DNA from: Candidatus Phycosocius bacilliformis
GTDB taxonomy: Bacteria; Pseudomonadota; Alphaproteobacteria; Caulobacterales; Aquidulcibacteraceae
Length of the DNA: 64,000 nucleotides
Direction of reading: 5' to 3'
Assembly (NCBI RefSeq): GCF_003112735.1
Contig: NZ_BFBR01000002.1
Location: 248,001 to 312,000, forward strand
The translations under genes were made by a program, and so were the position numbers. Below the pieces are notes generated by a model, which searched no databases, was not told the DNA's origin, and saw only the letters and a list, made by a program, of their open reading frames with translations. The number at the start of each line of letters is the position of its first letter. Positions within the stretch are counted from its first letter, which is position 1. This document shows, in pieces, positions 18,144 through 26,561 of this stretch.

Positions 18144-19607
18144 TCAGCGCTTAATCTGTCCCGCGATATAGTCGCGAACCGCCTTGCCATAGGGCGGGCG
18201 CAAGGCCTTCATCGGACCAACATCTTTCTTCAGCTGGCTGTAGACGGAACGCGCATGGCTGAACTCTTTGAAGCCCTCATAGCCATGATAGCAGCCCATG
18301 CCAGACGGCCCGATCCCGCCAAACGGTAATTCCTCCATCGCAATGTGGAAGATCACATCATTGACGGTGACGCCCCCGGAGGTGGTATTGTTCAAGACAT
18401 ATTCCTGCTCAACCGGATCAGCCCCGAAATAATAGAGACCCAAAGGCCGGTCATTGGCATTGATATGGCCAACCGCCTCCTTCACATCCTTATAGGTTTT
18501 GATGGGCAACACCGGACCGAAAATTTCTTCCTGCATGATGGCCATATCGTCTTGTGTATCGAGAACCAATGTTGGCGGAATTTTGCGGCCATTCTGGGTG
18601 GCAAAATCCTCCCCTGCAGGATTGATTTCCACCACCGTCGCACCCTTGGCTTTTGCATCTGCAATCAAGCCTTGAATGCGGTCAAAATGGCGCGGTGAGA
18701 TAATGGCAGTATAGTCGGGATTATCGCGCAATTTGGGATACATGGCCGTCACCGACTTGGTGATGGCACCCACCAATTCATCGCGCTTTTCTTCTGGAAC
18801 CAAAAGATAATCTGGTGCCAGACAGATTTGACCGGCATTGAGTGTTTTGCCCGCCATGATGCGGTCTGCTGTTGTGGCCACATCCGCCGACCGCGACACC
18901 ACTACTGGGCTCTTGCCGCCCAATTCCAACGTGACCGGCACCAGGTTTTCAGCTGCCGCCCGCATGATGTGGCGGCCAATCGAGGTCCCGCCGGTAAAGA
19001 TCAGATGGTCAAAGGCGAGTCGCGAGAAGGCCTGACCCACATCAGGGTCACCCGTCACCACGGCAATTTCCTCTTCAGAAAAGGCCTTGGCAAACATTTG
19101 GCGCATCAATTCTGATGTCGCCGGCGTCAACTCAGAGGGCTTGATCATCGCCCGATTGCCCGCGGCCAAAATCTGAGCCAATGGCGCAAAGGTGAGATTG
19201 ACGGGGAAGTTCCACGGCGCGATGATCCCAACAACCCCTTTGGGCTGATAGCGGACCTCGGCCTTCGCACCTAAAAGGCCCAACAGAGCCGGTGAGGTTT
19301 TGCGTTTGTCGGTCCGCATCCATTTGGCCAGATTGGCCTTGGCATCCTTTAGGGGGCCGATTGAAGCTGCAACATCGGTCAACAAGCTGGTTTCGCGCGC
19401 CCGGCAGGAGAAGTCTTCGGCCAAAGCTGCCACAATCTGATCGGCATGATCAACCAAAAGGCCAATGCAGCGATCAATGCGATTAATGCGCACTTCAGCA
19501 GGTGGAATGCCATCACGCAATTGGGCTGATTTTTGCATCGCGAGGATTTGGTTCAGCCGGGCGATGGTTTCAGCATCACCTCGGACAGAAAATGTCATGT
19601 CATTCAT
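18144..19607 (-). CDS. Coniferyl-aldehyde-dehydrogenase-type NAD(P) aldehyde dehydrogenase
   Basis: 487 residues from ATG 19607; an in-frame ATG at 19640 would add 11 residues. ALDH superfamily: cofactor-binding IAPWNFPVNL, the catalytic glutamate in LELGGKSPV and the nucleophile in GQICLAPDY. The closest recognisable subfamily is coniferyl aldehyde dehydrogenase (CalB), which oxidises aromatic and long-chain aldehydes. With no aromatic-degradation neighbours, removal of lipid-derived aldehydes is equally possible, so I leave the symbol blank. It is convergent with cfa and divergent from the diguanylate cyclase gene. Confidence 0.85.
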   Translation of the reverse strand: MNDMTFSVRGDAETIARLNQILAMQKSAQLRDGIPPAEVRINRIDRCIGLLVDHADQIVAALAEDFSCRARETSLLTDVAASIGPLKDAKANLAKWMRTDKRKTSPALLGLLGAKAEVRYQPKGVVGIIAPWNFPVNLTFAPLAQILAAGNRAMIKPSELTPATSELMRQMFAKAFSEEEIAVVTGDPDVGQAFSRLAFDHLIFTGGTSIGRHIMRAAAENLVPVTLELGGKSPVVVSRSADVATTADRIMAGKTLNAGQICLAPDYLLVPEEKRDELVGAITKSVTAMYPKLRDNPDYTAIISPRHFDRIQGLIADAKAKGATVVEINPAGEDFATQNGRKIPPTLVLDTQDDMAIMQEEIFGPVLPIKTYKDVKEAVGHINANDRPLGLYYFGADPVEQEYVLNNTTSGGVTVNDVIFHIAMEELPFGGIGPSGMGCYHGYEGFKEFSHARSVYSQLKKDVGPMKALRPPYGKAVRDYIAGQIKR

Positions 19608-19757
19608 ATGGCTGGCTCCCTGATCAGATGCCCCGGACATTTTTGTGCTTGTTTGTACTCCAGCAAGCTCGGGACGTGACTATGTGCACGAAACGCGGCG
19701 TTTTCCAAGTGCGAACTCAAATCATGCCGTGATGTTTACCTAATCTCCATACAGAAT

Positions 19758-19780
19758 CAGTAATATCGAGTTACTGAGAG
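19758..19780 (+). promoter_or_regulatory. Leader hairpin touching the ribosome site of the diguanylate cyclase gene
   Basis: A 6-bp inverted repeat CAGTAA (19758-19763) / TTACTG (19771-19776) with a 7-nt loop. It ends on the first base of the GAGAG ribosome site (19776-19780) before ATG 19786. It is small; it could be an operator half-site pair or an mRNA hairpin. Confidence 0.25.
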
Positions 19781-19785
19781 AAACA

Positions 19786-20844
19786 ATGGTGGAAAAAGTG
19801 GTCCAAAACTTGATCGGGGAAGAAGGCGTTGCCGTAGCACAGGCTGCATTGGACTCCCTCAAGGAGCACTCGATTACGCCATCACCGGAAAATTATGCGG
19901 TCTGGCTCGCCTTCCACACCGCAACCCCAGAAGATTTAAAGGCCGAACTCGACATGATGATTGCGGCTAAACGCGTCATCGATGATTTGGCCTGTGACCA
20001 ACTCTACACCAAATATTTTGAGGATATCGGCATCGGCTCGCGCATGATGAAGGCGGGTGGCAAGATTGCTGCTGAGATGGAAGATGTCCGCCGCGGCCTG
20101 TTGAAGGCTGGCGTCAAGACCAAGGCTTATGGCGAACAACTCGAAATTGCCAAGCAAGAGCTTGCCAAGACGGATAGTCCGCTCATCACCAAAAATCTGG
20201 TCGATACGCTGGTAGGAGCCACCACCGAAATGGCAACTCAGTCGAAAGACCTCGAAACAAAGCTTGCTGAATCAAGCATTGAGATTGAAGCGCTGCGCGT
20301 TCAGCTTGAGCGCGTGCGCCAGGAAGCAGCAACCGACAGCCTGACCGGCCTTGCGAACCGCAAGGAATTCGACAGTCGTTTAATTGAGATGTGCGCCGCA
20401 GCAGACCGGGGCGATGGTCCGATGTGTGTCATCATGGCCGATATCGACCACTTCAAGCGCATCAATGACACATTTGGTCACCAAACGGGCGACCAAGTCA
20501 TCCGCTTTGTCGCAACCGTCATGGATCGCGCCAAACCAAAGGGTGGCATCGTGGCGCGTCTGGGCGGAGAAGAATTTGCCATGATCACCCCGGCCACAGA
20601 CCGCAAGGCTGCCATCGCCATTGCAGAAAAGATACGGCTGGCCGTCGAAAGCAAACGTCTGGTACGCCGTGCCTCGAACGAAGATTTGGGCAAGATCACC
20701 GTCTCGCTTGGTGTGGCCCAACGGCGAACCTCGGAAAAGCCAACCGATGCGGTTGAACGCGCTGATGCCGCCCTCTATCAGTCCAAGCGTGGCGGGCGTA
20801 ACCGCGTAAGCCAAGAAGAACTCTTGAAATCCAAGGCTGCATAA
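19786..20844 (+). CDS. Diguanylate cyclase (GGDEF domain)
   Basis: 352 residues, cytoplasmic, no membrane segment. Residues ~1-140 form an unassigned helical domain, ~145-182 a likely coiled coil, and ~183-345 a GGDEF domain with ADIDHFKRINDTFGH and active site GGEEF at 260-264. It should therefore make c-di-GMP from GTP. The allosteric RxxD inhibitory site normally found just before the active site is replaced by PKGG (251-254), so product inhibition is probably absent. It is monocistronic and convergent with recO, with only 12 nt between the ends. Confidence 0.9.
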   Translation: MVEKVVQNLIGEEGVAVAQAALDSLKEHSITPSPENYAVWLAFHTATPEDLKAELDMMIAAKRVIDDLACDQLYTKYFEDIGIGSRMMKAGGKIAAEMEDVRRGLLKAGVKTKAYGEQLEIAKQELAKTDSPLITKNLVDTLVGATTEMATQSKDLETKLAESSIEIEALRVQLERVRQEAATDSLTGLANRKEFDSRLIEMCAAADRGDGPMCVIMADIDHFKRINDTFGHQTGDQVIRFVATVMDRAKPKGGIVARLGGEEFAMITPATDRKAAIAIAEKIRLAVESKRLVRRASNEDLGKITVSLGVAQRRTSEKPTDAVERADAALYQSKRGGRNRVSQEELLKSKAA

Positions 20845-20856
20845 GGCGCTATGGGT

Positions 20857-21594
20857 TCAAAGCCTACCTGTTTTTCCTAACGCAAAGATCAGACGGGCAC
20901 GGGCTTCTGGCATGGTTTTGCGAACCGGGCTCAATAATTCGCGGTCGATGAAATGGCCCATCAGGGCAAAGCCATCCGCGATATCCCCACTCTCCGGCTT
21001 GTTTTGTCCGCCAAGTAAAAAGGGCGGCAACACCAATAGCTTATCGGCGAAAGGCGCACCGGCTTCGCGTGAGGCCGCACGCCCTGTGCGTGGACTGACC
21101 CACGCCAGATCATCATGCGAGCCTGTCAGCGCGCATTGGCTGAGATCAAGCCCATAACCCATCTCCGCCAACAATCCCATCTCCCAGCGGACATAAAGGG
21201 CTGGCCAATTTTGATAATTACCCATGGCATCAAGCAGGAGGTCGCTGGCCTCAAAGAGACCTAGACAGGGCTGACGCTCTGCGGTGACCTCTAAAAGGAG
21301 CGCAGACATTGACGCCAAACCTGCCAAAGCGGCCGCATCATCCATCAGGTGAGCAGGCCCAGCCCCGCGACTTTCAATCTCTTCAAAAAAGCCAAGTTGC
21401 TCATCAAGTCTTGCCCGCCAAGCCAGTTCCAGGCGGCTGCCCGGTTCCACCAGGGCGCGTTTGCGCTTACCCGCTCCGCCATAAACAAGACCAGAAGCGC
21501 GCCCGACTGCGTCGCTCAGCACATCCAAAATGACATCATTCTCGCCGAGACGGCGTGCGCCAAGCGCAATGGCCCGCCCCGCCCAACCACTCAT
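20857..21594 (-). CDS. recO: DNA repair protein RecO
   Basis: 245 residues. It loads RecA on SSB-coated single strands with RecR and RecF. The N-terminal OB-fold begins AIALGARRLGENDVILDVLS, and the middle helical region contains LGLFEASDLLLDAM and VRWEMGLLAEMGYGLDL. The zinc-finger cysteines of some RecO proteins are not evident, which is common in alphaproteobacteria. It is the last gene of the ten-gene rpoZ-to-recO run, 15 nt after era. Confidence 0.9.
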   Translation of the reverse strand: MSGWAGRAIALGARRLGENDVILDVLSDAVGRASGLVYGGAGKRKRALVEPGSRLELAWRARLDEQLGFFEEIESRGAGPAHLMDDAAALAGLASMSALLLEVTAERQPCLGLFEASDLLLDAMGNYQNWPALYVRWEMGLLAEMGYGLDLSQCALTGSHDDLAWVSPRTGRAASREAGAPFADKLLVLPPFLLGGQNKPESGDIADGFALMGHFIDRELLSPVRKTMPEARARLIFALGKTGRL

Positions 21595-21609
21595 GTGCGG
21601 ACCTGCGGG

Positions 21610-22593
21610 CTAGACATCATAATCGAGGCCCATGGCAGAGAAATGCGATCGATCCTCCAGCCAATTTTCCCGCACCTTCACATGGAGGAATAAATGCACA
21701 GGTTTTTCAATGGCTTCAGAGATTTCCTTCCGAGCGTTCTGGGAGATCCATTTCAAGGTTTCTCCACCCTTGCCAATAGCAATCCCTTTATGACCATCGC
21801 GCATCACATAAAGGGTTTGATCGATACGAACCGACCCATCCTTGCGTTCGGTCCAAGCATCAGTCTCAACTGTTGCCTGATATGGCAATTCTTCATGCAG
21901 GCGCAGAAAGACTTTTTCGCGCGTGATTTCAGCTGCCATCACCCGCAAGGGCGTGTCAGCAACTTGCTCTTCAGGATAAAGCCATGGCCCTTCAGGCATG
22001 CGCGCCGCCAAAAGCTCAGCAAGTCGATCCAGACCAGAGGATTTCAGTGCTGAGATCATCACCACCTCCTCATACACGCCATGATCGAAAAAGCGCTGTG
22101 AGAGGTCGAATAATTTGGTCCGTTCCAGCGCATCCACTTTATTCAATGCCAAAATCGCTTTTCGGCCCTGCTTGGCAAGTCCTTCAAGAACTTGAACCAC
22201 ATCGGCCTCGGTGCGCTTGTCGCCCGCGTCACCGCGTCCCTCATGCACCCGGGCAGCGGAGGGGGCATCTACGACATGAACCAACACATCAGCATCGGCA
22301 GCCCCGCCCCAAGCCGATGCTACCATCGCCCGATCCAGTCGACGTTTGGGCGTAAAAACGCCTGGCGTGTCGACCAGAACAATTTGAGCGACCCCGTGCA
22401 GCGCCACACCGCGGACCGGGAAACGTGTGGTCTGAACCTTTTGGGTCACGATAGAAATTTTCTGGCCGACAAGCGCATTGACCAATGTCGACTTGCCGGC
22501 ATTGGGTGCTCCCAGAATAGCGGCGAATCCGCAGCGGGTCGGACCGCGATCGTCGGTTGGGATTGTTTCGTTCTCGTCAGACACGCAAGCCAC
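21610..22593 (-). CDS. era: GTPase Era
   Basis: 327-residue GTPase that binds 16S rRNA and assists 30S maturation. G1 is GAPNAGKS (28-35), with DTPG (G3) and NKVD (G4) following. The C-terminal KH RNA-binding domain contains IGKGGETLKWISQNARKEI. The N-terminus is about 20 residues longer than in E. coli. The start overlaps the end of rnc by 17 nt, so translation is probably coupled. The rnc-era pair is widely conserved and joins rRNA cleavage with assembly. Confidence 0.95.
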   Translation of the reverse strand: MACVSDENETIPTDDRGPTRCGFAAILGAPNAGKSTLVNALVGQKISIVTQKVQTTRFPVRGVALHGVAQIVLVDTPGVFTPKRRLDRAMVASAWGGAADADVLVHVVDAPSAARVHEGRGDAGDKRTEADVVQVLEGLAKQGRKAILALNKVDALERTKLFDLSQRFFDHGVYEEVVMISALKSSGLDRLAELLAARMPEGPWLYPEEQVADTPLRVMAAEITREKVFLRLHEELPYQATVETDAWTERKDGSVRIDQTLYVMRDGHKGIAIGKGGETLKWISQNARKEISEAIEKPVHLFLHVKVRENWLEDRSHFSAMGLDYDV

Positions 22594-23266
22594 CTTGTTT
22601 CAACAAATACTGGGCAGCTGCCCGTTCGGCATTTTGTTTGGATGTTCCTTCAGCCCGGGCGATATGGGGTCCAACCTGAACTTCGATTACGAAATTGGGC
22701 GCATGATCTGGTCCCTCGCGCGAGACGACTTCATAGATAGGGGCCGGCAGGCCACGCTTTTGCGCCCATTCCTGCAATGCATTTTTGGGGTTGCGATGAC
22801 CACCCTCTTCACTGGACAAGCCTGTTTGCCAAACAAGGTCAAACAAAGCTTCGACCGCCGGACGGCCACCATCGAGCCAGAGGGCGGCAATGACAGCCTC
22901 ACAGGCATCGCCAAGGATCGAGTCGTTATGGGCCAGACTCGTCAAGCTGATGCTCTTTGACACGACCATCAAGTCGGTAAGACCCAAGATGCGCGCAGCC
23001 TCTGCGCAATTGCGCCCCGACACGATGGCCGCAAATTGGCGGGTCAATTCGCCTTCTTCCGCCCGACCATGAAGCTCGAACAGGCGTTCGGCTGTCATCA
23101 GGCCCAATACCCGGTCACCCAGCCATTCGAGCCGCTCATTATGCGCGAATCCTGGTTGCCCGTCCCCACGCGACTTATGGGTCAATGCCCGTTCCAGCAA
23201 GCCGCGATCCTTGAACCGATAGGCAAGACGTTCTTCAAGGCGGCGGAGCTGGTCTTCCCGTTTCAT
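22577..23266 (-). CDS. rnc: Ribonuclease III
   Basis: 229-residue double-strand-specific endonuclease for rRNA and mRNA processing. The family signature NERLEWLGDRVLGL (43-56) holds the metal-binding acidic residues, with Trp replacing the usual Phe. A second acidic site is in NDSILGDACEAVIAALWLDGG. A C-terminal dsRNA-binding domain follows (ALQEWAQKRGLPAP ... NAERAAAQYLLK). It overlaps lepB by 4 nt (ATGA). Confidence 0.95.
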   Translation of the reverse strand: MKREDQLRRLEERLAYRFKDRGLLERALTHKSRGDGQPGFAHNERLEWLGDRVLGLMTAERLFELHGRAEEGELTRQFAAIVSGRNCAEAARILGLTDLMVVSKSISLTSLAHNDSILGDACEAVIAALWLDGGRPAVEALFDLVWQTGLSSEEGGHRNPKNALQEWAQKRGLPAPIYEVVSREGPDHAPNFVIEVQVGPHIARAEGTSKQNAERAAAQYLLKQGGLRV

Positions 23267-24060
23267 CGAATGGGAACAGCCAGACGATCAAGCCGGAGGC
23301 CGGTAAACCATGTCCACGGCAGATAGATGCGTGTGGTCTCGTCAAACGACAGCAACACAATGCGGCCCCGGCCCACCAGATTCTCAGCGGGCACAAAACC
23401 CACCCCGGCTTGCAGAATGGGATCTGCCCGGCTGTCTGTGGAATTGTCGCGATTATCACCCATCATGAAGTAATGGCCTTCTGGCACGACAAAAACTTGA
23501 GTGTCATCAAACATTTCGCCGGGGCCACGGTCGTAGGTGACATAGGACCGGCCATTGGGTAGGGTTTCGCGATAACGCTGCACCACGCGCACATTTCCGC
23601 CTTGCTCGGTAATGGTCTCAGGGCTCAATGCTTCTTGCTTGACCGGGGTATCATTGATCACCAACTGACCGCCGACCACTTGGATACGGTCACCAGGCAA
23701 ACCAATCAAACGCTTGATATAGTCCTGACGTGGATCAGACGGCAATTTGAACACCACCACATCGCCACGCTCAGGCGCATGACCAAAGACACGGCCCTCA
23801 ATCAGCTTGGGCGAGAACGGAATGGACGCATTGGAAAAGCCATAGTCCCATTTCGACGTCCACAGATAATCGCCCACAACTAAACCCGGCCGCATCGATT
23901 CAGAGGGAATATTGAAGGGTTGAAACAGGAAAATCCGCAGCACCAAGGCAATGGCCAGGGCCATGACAACGGTCTTGATGCTTTCGGCTAAACTATCACC
24001 CTGGGGTGCTGGCTTAACCGCTTTCTTCGCGTCGGGAGTGGGATCTACAGTATCAACCAT
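23263..24060 (-). CDS. lepB: Signal peptidase I
   Basis: 265-residue inner-membrane serine protease that removes signal peptides. After a ~25-residue cytoplasmic Lys/Pro-rich head there is one transmembrane helix (about 29-46). The catalytic Ser is S55 in IPSESMRPG and the general-base lysine is K116 in QDYIKRLIGLPGD. MMGDNRDNSTDSR is the box D/E region. It lies 17 nt after acpS and overlaps rnc by 4 nt within the conserved cluster. Confidence 0.95.
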   Translation of the reverse strand: MVDTVDPTPDAKKAVKPAPQGDSLAESIKTVVMALAIALVLRIFLFQPFNIPSESMRPGLVVGDYLWTSKWDYGFSNASIPFSPKLIEGRVFGHAPERGDVVVFKLPSDPRQDYIKRLIGLPGDRIQVVGGQLVINDTPVKQEALSPETITEQGGNVRVVQRYRETLPNGRSYVTYDRGPGEMFDDTQVFVVPEGHYFMMGDNRDNSTDSRADPILQAGVGFVPAENLVGRGRIVLLSFDETTRIYLPWTWFTGLRLDRLAVPIR

Positions 24061-24077
24061 GGGTGTTCTTTTTCATG

Positions 24078-24488
24078 TTAATGGGCCAAAATCGGCCGGG
24101 TTCCGATCACCACATAGGCCATGGCATATGGATGATCATCTGTCAGGCTGAGATGGATATCGGCTTCAAATCCGGCGGGAACCAGTTCTTCTAGGCGCTT
24201 TAGCGCGCCGCCTGACAAACTCAAAGTCGGTCTGCCAGTGGGCAAATTGATGACTTCCATGTCCCGCCAAGCAACACCCCGCCGCATACCGGTGCCCAAA
24301 GCCTTGGAGCAGGCTTCCTTGGCTGCAAATCGCTTCGCATACGTATCGGCACGACTTGCAGGACGGCGGTTCGCGCGCGCCTGCTCGCCGACCGTAAAGC
24401 ACCGCTGCTCGAACCGCGAGCCAAAACGCGCCAGTGTCGCTTCAATCCGATCAATCCGGCATAGGTCCGAGCCAATTCCGATTATCAT
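24078..24488 (-). CDS. acpS: Holo-[acyl-carrier-protein] synthase
   Basis: 136 residues. It transfers 4'-phosphopantetheine from CoA to acyl carrier protein for fatty-acid synthesis. Mg-binding residues are visible as D8 (GIGSDLCRI) and E58 ([15 protein letters not shown]). The size is normal. ATG 24488 overlaps the pdxJ stop by 4 nt, as in many alphaproteobacteria. Confidence 0.94.
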   Translation of the reverse strand: MIIGIGSDLCRIDRIEATLARFGSRFEQRCFTVGEQARANRRPASRADTYAKRFAAKEACSKALGTGMRRGVAWRDMEVINLPTGRPTLSLSGGALKRLEELVPAGFEADIHLSLTDDHPYAMAYVVIGTRPILAH

Positions 24489-25234
24489 GCACGCGCCTCA
24501 TCCATAAGATGACGCATACGGCAAATGGCGGCTTCAAGGCCAATGAAAATTGCTTCACCTATGATGAAGTGACCAATATTGAGCTCATGGAGTTCCGGAA
24601 TTGCCGCTACGGGGCCGACATTATCAAAGGTCAATCCATGACCGGCGTGCACCTCTAGGCCCCGTGCAGTGCCAATGCGCGCGGCCTCTGCCAACCTCGC
24701 CAGAATGGCCTGCGCCTCAGCGTGATGACCGGCAAGGGCTGCCTCGGCATAGGCGCCTGTGTGCAATTCCACCACAGCAGCACCCATGGCTTCTGCCACG
24801 GCCAATTGTATCGGGTCAGGCTCGATGAAAAGCGACACCCGCCTGCCCGCCGCGGTCAGCTGCCGTACCATGGGGGCAATCACATTGTGCAGCCGGGCCA
24901 CATCCAGCCCGCCCTCAGTTGTGCGCTCTTCACGCTTTTCAGGCACAATACAAACAGCATGGGTTGGATGGCGCAGTGCGATGTCGAGCATCTCCTCAGT
25001 GGCTGCCATCTCCAGATTGATCGGTAGCTTGACCTCGGCAATGAAGGTCTCAAGATCTTCATCGCGAATATGGCGTCGATCTTCGCGCAGATGCAAAGTA
25101 ATGCCATCAGCGCCCGCTTTAGCCGCCATGTGGGCCGCGCGAAGCGGATCGGGATGGGGTCCACCGCGCGCATTGCGAATGGTGGCCACGTGGTCGATGT
25201 TAATCCCGAGGCGCAATTTGTGCGGCGTACTCAT
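24485..25234 (-). CDS. pdxJ: Pyridoxine 5'-phosphate synthase
   Basis: 249-residue TIM-barrel enzyme condensing 1-deoxyxylulose 5-phosphate with 3-amino-2-oxopropyl phosphate in vitamin B6 synthesis. Signatures: [17 protein letters not shown] at the start, [15 protein letters not shown], and the C-terminal phosphate site [14 protein letters not shown]. It overlaps pyrE upstream and acpS downstream by 4 nt each, indicating coupled translation. Confidence 0.96.
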   Translation of the reverse strand: MSTPHKLRLGINIDHVATIRNARGGPHPDPLRAAHMAAKAGADGITLHLREDRRHIRDEDLETFIAEVKLPINLEMAATEEMLDIALRHPTHAVCIVPEKREERTTEGGLDVARLHNVIAPMVRQLTAAGRRVSLFIEPDPIQLAVAEAMGAAVVELHTGAYAEAALAGHHAEAQAILARLAEAARIGTARGLEVHAGHGLTFDNVGPVAAIPELHELNIGHFIIGEAIFIGLEAAICRMRHLMDEARA

Positions 25235-25833
25235 GCCGCAGAGCCTTTTGATAAGGCCCGACTGCCAGGCTTGATCGCCGGTATGTCACGCAGATCATCG
25301 GGGATTTCGTCGGGCGCAAAGCTTTCGACTTCAATCGATGCCAAAGCCACCAGCTCGCATCCGACATCAGCCCGTCCCGCGCTGCGATCAACAATCACCG
25401 CAGCCCCCAACACCACGCAAGGCGCATCTTGAATAGCCTCCAGCGTCTCGCGCACCGAAATTCCAGTGGAGACGATGTCTTCCACGATCACCACCCGCGC
25501 TTCAGCAGGCAAAGTAAAGCCGCGACGCAGGCGGAACTTGCCCTCTTCACGCTCAACATAGACGGCCTTGGCACCCAAATGCCGAGCGGTTTCATAGCCG
25601 GGGATCACGGCCCCTACGGCCGGGGACACCACATAATCCACCTGCCCCCAACGGGCCTTGATCTTGTCCGCCAGCGCCTTGCACAAGGCTTCGGTCGCGG
25701 GAGGATCCATGAAAACAAAGGCCTTCTGCAGGAAGGTCCGGCTATGGCGGCCTGAGGTCAGGATGAAATGGCCTTCAAGCAGCCCACCGGCAGCCTTGAA
25801 GACAGAAAGAACGTCATCATTGGTCATCGGCAT
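25231..25833 (-). CDS. pyrE: Orotate phosphoribosyltransferase
   Basis: 200 residues. It converts orotate and PRPP to OMP in pyrimidine synthesis. The PRPP-binding loop is VVIVEDIVSTGIS (114-126), and the flexible-loop region RLRRGF is around 101-106. The length is short, as in alphaproteobacterial and archaeal forms. It lies 24 nt after the SDR gene and overlaps pdxJ by 4 nt. Confidence 0.93.
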   Translation of the reverse strand: MPMTNDDVLSVFKAAGGLLEGHFILTSGRHSRTFLQKAFVFMDPPATEALCKALADKIKARWGQVDYVVSPAVGAVIPGYETARHLGAKAVYVEREEGKFRLRRGFTLPAEARVVIVEDIVSTGISVRETLEAIQDAPCVVLGAAVIVDRSAGRADVGCELVALASIEVESFAPDEIPDDLRDIPAIKPGSRALSKGSAA

Positions 25834-25857
25834 GTCCTAGCACTTTCCCGACAGGAT

Positions 25858-26523
25858 TCACCAGTCTCGGACATGGCCTGTCCAGTCCATAAAGCGGCCT
25901 GTTCCGCTTAAACTGAGGTGATCGGCCAATCCAATCAGTCCGGCGGCACTTTCAGACGCCTCGATCTGCGCCCCAGCACCGCCCATATCGGTGCGCACCC
26001 AACCTGGATGACACGCGATAATAGCAATGCCATCGCGCGCTAAATCGTGGGCGAAGCTTTGTACCAATTTATTGAGGCCCGCTTTTGAGGCGCGATAGGC
26101 TGGCGCGCCATCAGATGCCCCCGAAAAACGGCCCATTCCAGAGGAGATCATCAACACTTTCGCCTGTCCGGCCCGGCGCAGGTGCGGCAGGAACGCCTGC
26201 AATACCCGCCAGGGGCCGACCATATTGACGTCCAGTACATCGAGGAAATTGTCGGGGGCCAAGCTTTCAAGTTCTTGGGGTCGCGGCCCGAAAACCCCCG
26301 CATTGTGGATCAACACATCAATGGGTAAATCCACCTGCGCTGCGGCCGCCCGCACGGAGGCGGTGTCTGTGACATCACAGCCAATGACGGTCAGGTCGGG
26401 ATGAGAGATGGGAGCTGTTCCGTCCCGTGTCGTCCCAATGACCGTGTCGCCACGGGCCAGCAAAGCCTCAACCAAGGCCCGGCCAATGCCGCGATTAATC
26501 CCGGTTACCAGATAAGTTGCCAT
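25858..26523 (-). CDS. Short-chain dehydrogenase/reductase family protein
   Basis: 221-residue SDR oxidoreductase. The cofactor motif TGINRGIG (7-14) and NNAG-type motif HNAG (73-76) are present, with Ser127/128 and catalytic Y143/K147 in YRASK. It resembles the C-factor/CsgA-like short SDRs in size. The substrate is unknown. It sits between rel and pyrE in an otherwise conserved housekeeping run, with 38-nt and 24-nt spacers on the same strand, so it is probably co-transcribed but functionally accessory. Confidence 0.85.
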   Translation of the reverse strand: MATYLVTGINRGIGRALVEALLARGDTVIGTTRDGTAPISHPDLTVIGCDVTDTASVRAAAAQVDLPIDVLIHNAGVFGPRPQELESLAPDNFLDVLDVNMVGPWRVLQAFLPHLRRAGQAKVLMISSGMGRFSGASDGAPAYRASKAGLNKLVQSFAHDLARDGIAIIACHPGWVRTDMGGAGAQIEASESAAGLIGLADHLSLSGTGRFMDWTGHVRDW

Positions 26524-26561
26524 CGCCTCTTTCCTTCAACACCCTGCCAGAGACCAAGGCC

